A stretch of 64,000 bases of DNA. It comes from Microcyclosporella mali (taxonomy: Eukaryota > Ascomycota > Dothideomycetes > Mycosphaerellales > Mycosphaerellaceae). Below are positions 55,118-64,000 of this stretch, in pieces (the stretch's first letter is position 1; the number at the start of each line of letters is the position of its first letter). Made by a program: the position numbers and the translations under genes. Where the stretch lies: the NCBI GenBank assembly GCA_002785985.1, contig NHNU01000013.1, forward strand, positions 434,001 to 498,000, in the 5' to 3' direction. The notes under the pieces were generated by a model that made no database searches, had not been told where the DNA came from, and saw only the letters and a list, made by a program, of their open reading frames with translations.

Positions 55118-55699
55118 CTAGCGGGAGTACACACTGCGGAGGTGACGTGCAGCAGCGGCAGAGAGTGCGTGCAGACGGCGACGGCTCGTCTCTTCTACTG
55201 TGAAAGCTGTCGCCGGCACACCCGACGCAGCAAATCCCAGGGTCTGAAAGTAGTCGACGGGAGTCCTTGCAGTCGGAGCTTCGTGCGGGAACATGTCTTC
55301 GTCGTCGGACCACATCTCATCCTCAGAGGTCCTGTCGACTGTGACCTTGATCGTCTTGATCATCTTCGCATTCGTGGGTCCGATGGCTCTCAGCCATTTC
55401 TGTATGCGGCCGAGTGTGGAAGACGGGATCATGCCTACTCTGAGCGCGTCGCGGACTACGAATGCAGTGATGCCATAGTATATGGGCAGAGTCTCTGAGC
55501 GCATTTGGCGGCACACTGCGGAGATGGCAGGCTGATTTCTCGGGTCGGCGTCCTTCGCATCAAGCTCATCTGTTCTAGGTCGTACCCTGTAACGACCTGC
55601 CAATTCGATGTCTTGCGGCTGGATCACGAGCTCGTAGACGCGATTGCGCAGCTCAGGGCCGAGGGAGAGGAAAGAGATGCGGCTCTTGGAGGCTTCCAT
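55118..55699 (-). CDS. Small F-box/2EXR-like protein
   Basis: Single exon, 193 aa, ATG at 55699. The N-terminus SRISFLSLGPELRNRVYELV is the short F-box-like or 2EXR motif common in ascomycete proteins: a leading FLxLPxELRNxIYxLV pattern. It is followed by AISAVCRQMRSETLPIYYGI, the usual second element of the same family (Q-x2-SE-x2-P-x-YY). The rest is an unremarkable charged segment containing DEDMFPHEAPTARTP and a basic C-terminus (RRRLHALSAAAARHLRSVY). No catalytic site. Such proteins might recruit Skp1 or serve other binding roles, but none is characterised in this form. It ends before ATM1 in convergent orientation. Reading frame and start look reliable. Confidence 0.8.
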   Translation of the reverse strand: MEASKSRISFLSLGPELRNRVYELVIQPQDIELAGRYRVRPRTDELDAKDADPRNQPAISAVCRQMRSETLPIYYGITAFVVRDALRVGMIPSSTLGRIQKWLRAIGPTNAKMIKTIKVTVDRTSEDEMWSDDEDMFPHEAPTARTPVDYFQTLGFAASGVPATAFTVEETSRRRLHALSAAAARHLRSVYSR

Positions 55700-55763
55700 A
55701 GCCTGTTCGCTGCGATATAGTTTAGCATGCGTGGGAGCTGGAAGGTTCGCTATGTATGGTTTC

Positions 55764-55991
55764 TCACTGCTTCTGGATAGTCTCCCGGATCAGCTGCTCG
55801 GTTTTTGCGAGGAGCTCATTGAGCGCTTCAGTCTTGAAGTAAGGGAACTTGCGGCGAAGGGAGTCTGCGAGTGTGGCTCGAATGTCAGCGATGACCAGCG
55901 CAGCGTCTTCTGCGGTGGTGTTGACGATGCTGACGTCCATGTTGATGATAATGCGGTGGGTGGTGTCGTCGTTGTTGTGGCGAGATAGCAT
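55764..55991 (-). CDS. Small hypothetical protein
   Basis: Short open frame of 75 codons on the minus strand, starting MLSRHNNDDTTHRIIINMDV and then reading SIVNTTAEDAALVIADIRAT, LADSLRRKFPYFKTEALNEL and LAKTEQLIRETIQKQ. The composition is protein-like and predicted helical, with an amphipathic C-terminal half. No family was recognised and no paralogue is in the window. An alternative start at the internal Met (55937) would give about 58 residues. It lies tandem with the F-box-like gene on the same strand, about 65 nt upstream, so it could also be a 5' exon of that transcript. Existence as a separate gene is uncertain. Confidence 0.45.
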   Translation of the reverse strand: MLSRHNNDDTTHRIIINMDVSIVNTTAEDAALVIADIRATLADSLRRKFPYFKTEALNELLAKTEQLIRETIQKQ

Positions 55992-58900
55992 AGATGAGAA
56001 CAAACAGATCTTGATACGAAATCACAGGTGCTGACAATGCGATGGCAGGGGAAGAGCAGCGTGTGACAACGTCAACTCTTGTCTGGCCAAAATCTGCCAC
56101 TCTTGCATGTGACAACACCTTTTGACCAGAGATGAAATGTGGCTACACTTTATGAGACTTGGATATCACGTCCACGAGCGAGAAAGGGCAAGGAAATCTA
56201 ACGAGGAGAGGAGCAAGCCGAATGCGAGTGCGATTTGTTTCGGGATTCGCTATACTTTTTACTCGAGCGGTTTCCTATTCACCCCGTCTACGGAGGCTTC
56301 GTCGCTCCTACTAGTTGTGGCGATAGTTCGTCGCTTGTAGTCAGAGGAAGAGTGAGGAAGAAAAAATGCTTCTTCAGCCATACGTCAATGCCAAGATGCT
56401 TCTGTATTTGATTATGTGAGGCCTCTCGAAGTGAAGTGATGCCAGAGTGAAGCCTGTGTGCTGAGTGAGGTTTTGTCCTGTGAGGTTGCACATGTGACGC
56501 TAGCAGTATTCCGCCTCTTTTCACATGTCAAGGCATTCCACATGCGGCTTAGCTCCAGCAACCACTGGCCGCTCCTGCTTCTTTTGCGCAAACATCCTCA
56601 TCACGAGACTTCGACATCCGGCACCTTGAGTCGCCAGACACGTACATCGCGTTGAACAACTACCACGAGAAGGTCAGCGAACGGAAGATTAAGCCTGTGT
56701 TATATCATGTTCTCCACTACCACAGGGGCCGAGCTCACCTGAGCACGATACAAAGCCAAAGACCTGATATCTTACGCCTGAGCCTGTCTCTACCTGTAAA
56801 AAGCCCGGCTTGAACGCATGATGGTCAAATTCGGGACTTGCATTGATGCAGATCTAGCACGACAGTGCAAACTTCCGCTCCGGCAGTAACAGAAAGTGCA
56901 GTAGCAGAGCGCTTTCGGACCCCATGACTCTTCGCACATAGCGAACCTTGGTCTGAAGAGGACTTGAAATGAATATCCGACAACTCTAAGAACTGGCGAG
57001 CTTTAGCTGAGGTAATTGGAAGAGGTAGAGTCTCCAAGTAGAGACTGTGGAAGCATAAGACACTGTCGTGCCTGAACATTTGCCTGAAGCATTGGATTGG
57101 TGCAAAAGGCCAAGACCGTGCTTAGGTGGGCACTGAAGAAACGAATGCAGGTCTGCCGACTTACAATCATGCGAGAAGCAGCAGATGGCTTCAAGGTCTG
57201 ACAATGCCGCTACTTTGATGCTAGCTACGCGATGTGAGCCATTGTACCACCACGGCAGCTACACATGCTTCTTGATAAGCCTGGAAACAAATCGGATTCG
57301 TCCGCCTAGAGGCTCAGTGAAGTGAAGGACCGAGCAGGCACTACAGCGGGATTTCAAGGTGGAGCGACTCATATCAACGGGTAGGCCCATTTTCGGCGCG
57401 CTACAGGGGCGGTTCCAGACTCCTTACGTCTGGAATTCGATCATGAAGTCGAGAAAACTTCATGTACACCATCCCCCTAGCAGAGAAACGATAGGCGCAC
57501 AATATCCAGGCATCGAGAATCATATAGCACATCCATGGACGGCATTCGGTGGCCGACGAGCCCCAAAGACTCCATCGATGAGCCTGGACCTCGTTGGGAA
57601 GTGTTCTCAGGCGGATGCACAGTTGGGAGGGACATCTCCTGTAAGAATGCGGAGATTTTTCTCTCCAATGGCACAACGATCGAGGCCAACAGCCGTGGCG
57701 GGTCTAGGTGTAAGCAGTACGACCTCGTCGCCCAATCATCGGAGAGCGACTGTGGTTGCCATATGCAAAGCATCGAATCCTCAAAGCGGAACACTATGCA
57801 CCCCACATGTTGGCAACGAAAGTCCAGACGGAAAGAGAGGCAGGATGAGCATCCAGGTCGATCTTGAAGACTATCGCATGCGACTATCGAGGTCTTTCGG
57901 CCGTGATTCCGAGACATATATGAATGTTGGTTGATCATCGCGGAGGTGTCTGTGCGAAGGACCCAAAATCGAATATTCCTTCAGGATAGAAGTGCTGTCG
58001 GCCAGAACCGATGGTACGCAACGATCCGAGGGCGAAGTTGTTCGGTTCGCAATATTGCTGCAGGAGGTGTGGACTGGATTGGGCTGGGCTGGGCGATGAG
58101 GCAAGCCAAGTTGGCAGTCTGCTCTCGGCTGATGCTATGACGATGCCACGCCTGCAGGCAGTATGCGCCCGGCAGAAGGACGAAGTGAAACCCCATAACG
58201 CGTGTCTAGGAGGCAGTGAAGTGTATCATGTCGCGATATGTCAGCAGCACGAATCAGATTTCCAGGAACAGTCAAGGAAGGCTGTTCATCAGCAGAGTGG
58301 AGTGAGTGTGGACTGACGTGCAGACAAGCAGTGACGATCGGCGAGGTCGAAGAGAAAGGTCCGGTGCAAGTACCGGGTTTGCAGCCTCACTAGTGGCGCA
58401 AGAGTGATGAGTATGCTGTGACGAGGAGCAGTAGGTTTGCATGGACACGACCGCGCACGGCGGACTGTCGCGAAACAGCAAGCAAGGGAGGGGAAAGGCA
58501 GGAGATCCGCGAGTCGGCTGCTGCAACGAGCAACATCAGCAGACACGGTCACGTTGACGACCAATTCTGCGGACTGACTGCTGAGAGATCTTCCCGCAGT
58601 GCACTGCTTTGCCTCGCGTAGCCTGGTCGCTGTGAGCGGTGTCAGTGGCCAGCAGCTCGGTCAAGTCGGCGCTCTCTTTGCCCGGCGCGACGACCTCTCC
58701 GTCTCCCAGTCCCATCACACATCTCCACGGCTCGTCACACGGCGGGCCACACGTGAGTGTCTCAGGTGTCGCACGCGGTCGAGCTGCCCCTCACGCCTTT
58801 TGTCGGTACACTTCCACAGTAGGAGGCAGGCCTCTCCTAGTGGCATGGACGATCACTGATGAGGATAATTCACTCTCCGCGCCGCAATTGTGCCAGGCGT

Positions 58901-59111
58901 TGCAGAGAGGAGATGGAAGCCAAGCATCGCCGTCGCCGTTCGCCATGGCCGTCGCAGCAGGTGGCATCGCTGGGCTCTCTGCGTGAAGTGGAGTGTTCTG
59001 GCTGCTGCGTGGGCTGGACTGGGCTGAGCTGGGCTTGCACCTGGGCTCGCACCTGGCTGGCATGTTCCGTGCTCGAGGCGCACAGCAGGCTTGCGTAAGG
59101 CATCGCATGCA

Positions 59112-59138
59112 AGCGCAGCGCAGCGCAGCGCAGCGCAG
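59112..59138. repeat. (AGCGC)n pentanucleotide array
   Basis: Five perfect AGCGC units plus a partial sixth, in a GC-rich part of the intergenic gap upstream of the small unknown gene. Confidence 0.85.
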
Positions 59139-59625
59139 GGCGAGCAACGCGTCGTGTGATGCGGATGATGCTGCGACGGCGTCGACGCTCGGCCGACACA
59201 ACAGCTAGAGCGGTCCGTCTCCTTAGCCTCACGCCCCTCTCGCCCCTCTCGCCATCCCGGACGCACCGTCTGGCGTCAATCAGCCAGAACTCTAACTCTA
59301 ATCGCGTATCCTTGCCCTTTGGTACACGCCTCTACCAGTACTCCCCTCTGCGCGCTGTACTCCTTCATATAAGGGACCCCACCGTGCCGCATTCAAGACA
59401 TGATCATCCACACACAATCCTCTCTCCTGAACATCTCCGAAACATAAGGATCCACTCCCAACGTCTTCCACATCGACAATTGTAACAACCATCAACCAAC
59501 ATCCATATTACAACATAACACAATCCCACGCTCCTGCTCCTGCACAACCAACCAACCAACAAAACTCGAGCCCCGTTATATGCTACTCAATACTCCGTGG
59601 TCTGGCAACGTCTCTACAATTACTA

Positions 59626-59655
59626 CTACCACCACCACCACCACCACTACCACCG
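59626..59655 (+). repeat. (ACC)n run just upstream of a start codon
   Basis: ACC/CCA units end a few bases before ATG 59661 (context ACAAAATGATC). This placement matches the run before AUR1. If translation began at ATG 59580 the run would encode a poly-Thr tract. Confidence 0.7.
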
Positions 59656-59660
59656 ACAAA

Positions 59661-60200
59661 ATGATCGCCATCGTTCAGCCAAAGACCACAACTCGCAGCC
59701 AAAGAACCAATGCCCTTCTCGCACAACCGCTTCCCGTATGCTCATCCAACGAGTACAAGAGCGAATACTACAAGATCATGTGGATGCTTCGCGAGCTCAT
59801 CAACTGCGGTCCACGCGAAGTGCGAGAAATCTGGATTATGAATCTTCTCACTGAGGCATTGGTACGTCGCCACAACACTTCTGATTTTCCCAAACCATAC
59901 CCTGAATGCCAGCTAATATCCTCATCACAGACTGAGATGCGCGCTCTCGAAGACCCCACTTCCACCCCGACAGATTCGAGGAAGGACGACAACCGACGAT
60001 GGACAGAGATCACGGTCCGCCGTGTCATGGCTGAGCACATGTGGGAAGACGAAGACACCATCTCCTTCTATGACTGCTACGATGCACTACGCGAGGGAAG
60101 AAGCAAGGCTCTGCAAGTACGTCTGTACGACCAGGTACGGACGTGCTGGGAAACCGTCACAGGCACAGATCTGTCAACGTCCTTCAGCTTGCGGTCGTGA
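59661..60200 (+). CDS. Small protein of unknown function, with in-frame intron
   Basis: Proposed join(59661..59861,59931..60200), 156 aa. A 69-nt segment has donor GTACGT and acceptor CATCACAG. Removing it joins WIMNLLTEAL to TEMRALEDPTSTP. Because its length is a multiple of three and it contains no stop, keeping it would add 23 residues without breaking the frame. The protein has two helix-like segments (SEYYKIMWMLRELINCGPRE, and WTEITVRRVMAEHMWEDEDT) and ends TCWETVTGTDLSTSFSLRS. No family was recognised. ATG 59661 has an A at -3 and is preferred. ATG 59580 in the same frame is the alternative. It lies convergent to the deacetylase gene, with ends about 95 nt apart. Confidence 0.65.
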   Translation: MIAIVQPKTTTRSQRTNALLAQPLPVCSSNEYKSEYYKIMWMLRELINCGPREVREIWIMNLLTEALVRRHNTSDFPKPYPECQLISSSQTEMRALEDPTSTPTDSRKDDNRRWTEITVRRVMAEHMWEDEDTISFYDCYDALREGRSKALQVRLYDQVRTCWETVTGTDLSTSFSLRS

Positions 60201-60295
60201 AGGTGGAAAGAGTAAAGCATTGGGACAAATGAATTTATGAATTGACGAGAAAATAATGGAATATCTACTACAACTCCACACAACCACCTCTTTCC

Positions 60296-61430
60296 TCACA
60301 CTTTCTTCTCCAAAACCAAGTCCGGGTTCTCCAGAATGGCTCCAACCTTGGCCGGCATCAGCGCACCCTCGGGCGGCGTCGATCTCGTCTTGAAATCATC
60401 GCAAATCTGCTCCATCGTCACCCATTCCACTCCTTCGTGCGTGTTGATCTTCTCAATGATTCTGAAACGCGCTTGATGGTCAGTAGAGTTTTAAAGTTCG
60501 GACTGGCCTCCGCCCCTATCGGAAATGATGGGAAGTTTCAACTCTCCACTTGACTTCGAACTCTTGTTGCAGAAACTTACCGTTCGAGCATCAGGAGGCC
60601 GTGCGGATGGCCGCACACGTCCGGATGAACCGTGACGGGGAAGACGAAGTCGTCGTATTCTCGGTAAAAGTAATTGAATTGGTCGAGCCACAAGTCTTCG
60701 ACATCGCGTGGGTTGACCCAGCCATGGGAGTTGGGCGCGTTTTTGATGAACATCATTGGCGGCAGATCATCGAGATACCACGACGCTGGGATCTCAACGA
60801 GACCCGTCATGGCGCCTCCCTCGAGAGGCTTCATCCAATGATCCGGATGCTGCTTGTAATCTATGGGAATCCATTTATCACCGGTGCGCAACCAGTAACA
60901 CTGGCAGTCGTGATGCGAGAAGGAATGGTCGTATTCCAGCCCATACCGCAACATCAATTCCGCTCCTTCCTGACTGCTCTCCCACCAGGGCGCAACAATG
61001 CCTCGCGGCGGCTTTCCACCCTGGAATTCTTTGATCAACTTATAGCACTTATCCATGATCGCCGTCTGCTGCTCCAGACTCATCGCGATGGGGTTCTCAT
61101 GACTGTAGCCGTGCAGGCCGATCTCGTGGCCTGCATCGACTACCATGCGGCATTCTTCGGGAAAGGTCTCAAGCGAGTGGCCCGGGATGAAGAAGGTGGT
61201 CTTGATGTTGTACTTGTCGAAGAGCTTCAGGAGTCGGCGCACGCCTATGGAGCCGGCGAACAGGCCACGAGAGATGTCGCTCGTGCTGTCTTGGCCGCCG
61301 TAGGAGCCTAGCCAGCCGGCTACGGCGTCTATATCGACGGAGATGCAGGCTTGAACTCCTGCGTGGAAATGTCAATGGCTGTTCGGAGGAGCTGAATGGG
61401 ATTGGACGAGGATGTACTCTTCTTGCCCAT
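60296..61430 (-). CDS. Polysaccharide deacetylase family (chitin deacetylase/PuuE-like)
   Basis: Proposed complement(join(60296..60461,60581..61358,61418..61430)), 318 aa. The first exon is 13 nt (MGKK plus one base). A 59-nt intron leads to RVQACISVDIDAVAGWLGSY, whose DID supplies the metal and catalytic Asp pair. Next come TTFFIPGHSLETFPEECRMV and the His motif GHEIGLHGYSHENP. Then PPRGIVAPWWESSQEGAELM, YDHSFSHHDCQCYW and FVFPVTVHPDVCGHPHGLLM, the substrate-binding blocks. A 119-nt intron gives the ending RIIEKINTHEGVEWVTMEQI and LENPDLVLEKKV. There is no signal peptide, as in the cytosolic PuuE and fungal DUF-type group. It probably hydrolyses an amide or N-acetyl bond, and the substrate is not known. 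Confidence 0.92.
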
Positions 61431-62699
61431 TGTGTCGAGTATCTTGCTTCCAATGTTACACAGAGCTTCCTTTTGCTCGTCTCTATGTTATCTCGAAGAT
61501 GATATTGCCGCATTCAGGATACCATGAAAACTTGCTCTTTCGCACCTACTGATGACTGATGATACGGTCAGCTCACCGTCGTCCCGCAGTGAGTGGGGTA
61601 TCTTGGTGAAGCTCTGCTCTCATGACGTATCTCGCCAATGCTCTCGACTCATCGCGGCGAGGATCCTCCTAGAATCACGGACGTTCCTCTTGCTACTGCA
61701 CGGCATCGAGCAGAATGGTGAGCAAGACGTAAGAACGCGAGGGACTTCCGAAGACAGATGGATGGCCTGGAGGCACAGACCGTGATGGGCCCTTTTAAGT
61801 CAGCCGGCGAAGCGCAATGCCGACAATTCTCGGACGACATTTGTTACCGATTTCCTTTTCCTTCTCTCAATCTGCACCCTTCATCATCGCACATTCGCTC
61901 TTTGCCACTGGTCGCAAGCAAGTATCACGATACAGAAAGACGCGTCCTCACTGAAGGCACAGGTTGCTTGGACAGAAAGAATACACGAGCCAAGACCTCT
62001 TTCGGCCATGGCGATGGGCGTCATGATGGCGGCAGCCACGTGCGAGCCACGACGACGCCAATCTACCCAGCCTCGTTGCAGCGATCGCAGAAACAGATTT
62101 GCAGACGCCTACGAGGCTACGACTTTTGTGTTTTGTATCGAATACGGCACCAGCCTGGTCCAGACGCCTCTGCCGCCTTAGTTGCTTGCAGCGCCCAGAA
62201 CGCCCCGGAAACCCATTCTAGCGCCATGGCGCTTGCCAAGCTCGAGGTGTATTATTGCGTGTCGACGAATCATTGCGCTTCCGTGGACTTGGTGATGCCA
62301 TGTTTCCTGCCCACGTGGACTTCGATCTTGGAGTACATACAGTAGTGCTTACTGAGTAAGTGTCTGCGGCTGGCTGCTACTTTGTCTAGCTCTGGGAGAA
62401 GTGGCATTGGCTATGAATGCTCGATCTTGATGAGATCGCAGATGGTGCCAGCGACTACCTGCTTGGCAGAAGATCAAAAGTGGCGCACTGTTTGGCTCGT
62501 CATGCTGACTAACGCCAATGATTGCTCACAGCTGTTTTATCACTACAAGACGTGGAGGTACATGGAACGGTCAATCGCGATTGAAGTGGTGAGAGAATCC
62601 TTGCATCGTGATGGAAGATCTGACAGATTCAAGCTTGACTACTTCGAAACCAGCGTGTTTCTGTCCTCGATATGGACCACGGCAGGACTTCGTGGCCTT
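61431..62699. other. Intergenic, no gene seen
   Basis: Upstream of the deacetylase gene and downstream of the secreted HExxH gene. A 195-codon plus-strand frame (61758-62345) has no recognisable features. Confidence 0.5.
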
Positions 62700-63518
62700 T
62701 CAAGCGCTCCTCTTCTCCACGTCGGGAGCATTGTACCCGCCTTGCACACCACACAGCGTTGCCCAGAGAAGCTCTGTACCAAACCAGCCATAGCTATCGG
62801 CATTGTAGACAGCGAGAGTTTTGTCAAGAGCCCGGGCACCCTCCCAGCCATACCCACCAGGCTGATCGATCACGTCGCCCTGGTGAATGGATCCCAAGAA
62901 CCAATCCCAATGAGAGTATTCGTGGAGAATGATACTTCCGAGGAGATACATGTCGGTCGTCATGCCTCCATCCGCCCAGGTATCGCAAGCGTTTGGAATG
63001 TCATCGCGACTAGGGAAGACGAATGCATCGTCGCTCAAGCCAAGATTTGGTTCGGGGTCGTCAAACCCCTCCAGGTAGGCTGGGGCAGGGTCGTCCTCTG
63101 GAGGGTCGTCGTTCGCAACGACCTGAATGTTCGCTAAAGCAGCGGCGCCGGACTGTTGATCGTCGCCAAGAAGACGGTTGAACATGGCTAGGACAGTACC
63201 CTTGTCACCAGGATTGAAATACTTGTTGAAGACTGGATCGACAGAGGCGTCTGGCAAAGTGACAGCATAGCTCATCATTTGCTTCGCTTGACTGAAAGCT
63301 CCATCGGTCGTGCCTGGGGTAGACACAAGTCTGCCGCCTCGTTGTGGATCATTTGTATCGATGCCATTTCCGATTGTTGGATCGGCCCGCTTCCAGAGGT
63401 TGGCGTCCGCAACGTATGGATCGGAACGCTTTGGATGGGTTTCACCGGTTCCTGCTGGCAAAGCATACGAGGCCCCAACCAGAATGGAAGACAGTATGGC
63501 GAAATCGTGGAGAAGCAT
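62700..63518 (-). CDS. Secreted putative zinc metalloprotease (HExxH)
   Basis: Single exon, 272 aa from ATG 63518. The start MLLHDFAILSSILVGASYALPA is a signal peptide with a probable cleavage after SYA or LPA. A basic dipeptide (KRSD, then WKRADP) may mark a propeptide end. The catalytic-type HEYSH (residues 199-203, in LLGSIILHEYSHWDWFLGS) matches HExxH. After it comes YGWEGARALDK, a typical fungal putative-peptidase context, and NADSYGWFGTELLWATLCGV, where Asn-Ala-Asp-Ser-Tyr is the usual post-motif block. The frame is open upstream to 63812 but without signal-like sequence, so the internal ATG is preferred. Proteolysis is inferred; a third zinc ligand was not confirmed. Confidence 0.85.
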   Translation of the reverse strand: MLLHDFAILSSILVGASYALPAGTGETHPKRSDPYVADANLWKRADPTIGNGIDTNDPQRGGRLVSTPGTTDGAFSQAKQMMSYAVTLPDASVDPVFNKYFNPGDKGTVLAMFNRLLGDDQQSGAAALANIQVVANDDPPEDDPAPAYLEGFDDPEPNLGLSDDAFVFPSRDDIPNACDTWADGGMTTDMYLLGSIILHEYSHWDWFLGSIHQGDVIDQPGGYGWEGARALDKTLAVYNADSYGWFGTELLWATLCGVQGGYNAPDVEKRSA

Positions 63519-64000
63519 ACTGGAATGAGGGCAGACGAATATTGGCACAACGTGTAATGCTCTCACGAAGCAAACAGGAAGGAGTTTGGAGGACAATGGA
63601 GCGACGATGAGGGAGGCGTGGTACTGGACTGCGATCAATGGCGAGTTACCACTTCTTATATGCGCTGCTTCTGCGGACACTCTGGGCAGTGTTCCGGCGG
63701 AGGCATACATACACGTCCTGACGACATCTCGAACACGAAACGGACAGAAGAGCACCCCGCGCCTACTCCGCCATGCGTTGGTAACAGAGCTGTTTGATTC
63801 CTCTGTTTCCAATTAGAGCATCAAAACTTGAAGGCATCACCAGCCCTAACATTCCTCCAGACGTTTGAGCGGCTCATCAGCCTGCCACGTCCAACCATTT
63901 CGAATGAAGGCTCCTCGGAATTTGAAGCACTCATGCAACTAATGAATAGCTGAGAAATCCTAGGTACTGGAAGATCTTGATGCGCAGAGTGTATGCGGTC
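63519..64000. other. Upstream flank at window end, no gene seen
   Basis: Promoter side of the secreted metalloprotease-like gene. No coding sequence recognised up to the window edge. Confidence 0.5.

Larger units (their letters stand above)
55992..59660. other. Long gap with weak frames and a short tandem repeat
   Basis: About 3.7 kb without a supported gene. A 191-codon plus-strand frame (57359-57934) and a 153-codon minus-strand frame (57477-57938) overlap each other and show no recognisable domain. An (AGCGC)n array lies at 59112-59138. From 59210 the plus strand is C-rich and looks like the promoter and leader of the next gene. Confidence 0.5.

Noticed and set aside
57359..57938. Overlapping 191-codon plus and 153-codon minus frames
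   Set aside because: They overlap each other, have no recognisable motif, signal peptide or splice context, and could be chance frames.
62382..63137. 251-codon plus-strand frame opposite the HExxH gene
   Set aside because: The minus strand has signal peptide and HEYSH motif in a continuous frame; the plus reading is its antisense shadow.

Overview
The window is nuclear DNA of a filamentous ascomycete (Pezizomycotina). The evidence is many short spliceosomal introns (about 49-119 nt, donors GTAAGT/GTGAGT, CTGAC/CTAAT-type branch sites), an intron-containing tRNA-Leu, and fungal families: IPC synthase, HET domain, Zn2Cys6 regulators, questin oxidase, heme-thiolate peroxidase, TAF12 and Sld2. 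A Dothideomycete is the best guess from overall protein character, but this is inference only. Exon structures below were worked out by hand from splice signals and reading frame. No transposon, CRISPR array or virus was seen.

Layout. Positions 1-7 kb hold a Kelch protein cut by the window edge, an intact quinone oxidoreductase, a relic of a second oxidoreductase, a HET-domain gene broken by an in-frame TGA, and a secreted or membrane Cys-rich protein. Positions 9-21.3 kb look like an eroded secondary-metabolism neighbourhood. It contains a broken adenylation-plus-carrier (NRPS-like) gene, an intact AhpD/CMD-like gene, a broken questin oxidase, an intact Zn2Cys6 regulator, an intact MCT-type MFS transporter and a broken AflR-like Zn2Cys6 gene. 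The broken genes are readable from end to end despite several stops and frameshifts, which suggests fairly recent decay.

From 23 kb on the content is mainly conserved and intact. In order: IPC synthase (AUR1), mitoribosomal uL11m, a DUF6594 membrane protein, a DOPA-4,5-dioxygenase-like protein, Sld2, a cytochrome b561-like membrane protein, a fungal transcription-factor-like protein, a glutathione S-transferase, tRNA-Leu(AAG), a Vps62-like protein carrying a hevein-type chitin-binding insert, a TFIIIC triple-barrel protein, a chloroperoxidase-like enzyme followed by a minisatellite, TAF12, a secreted multicopper oxidase, a type II membrane protein of unknown function divergent from the mitochondrial ABC exporter ATM1, two small minus-strand genes, a small unknown gene, a polysaccharide deacetylase and a secreted HExxH protein. 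These are mostly independent transcription units, not an operon-like array. The one functional grouping suggested by context is the decayed cluster at 9-21 kb. No clear new system was found.
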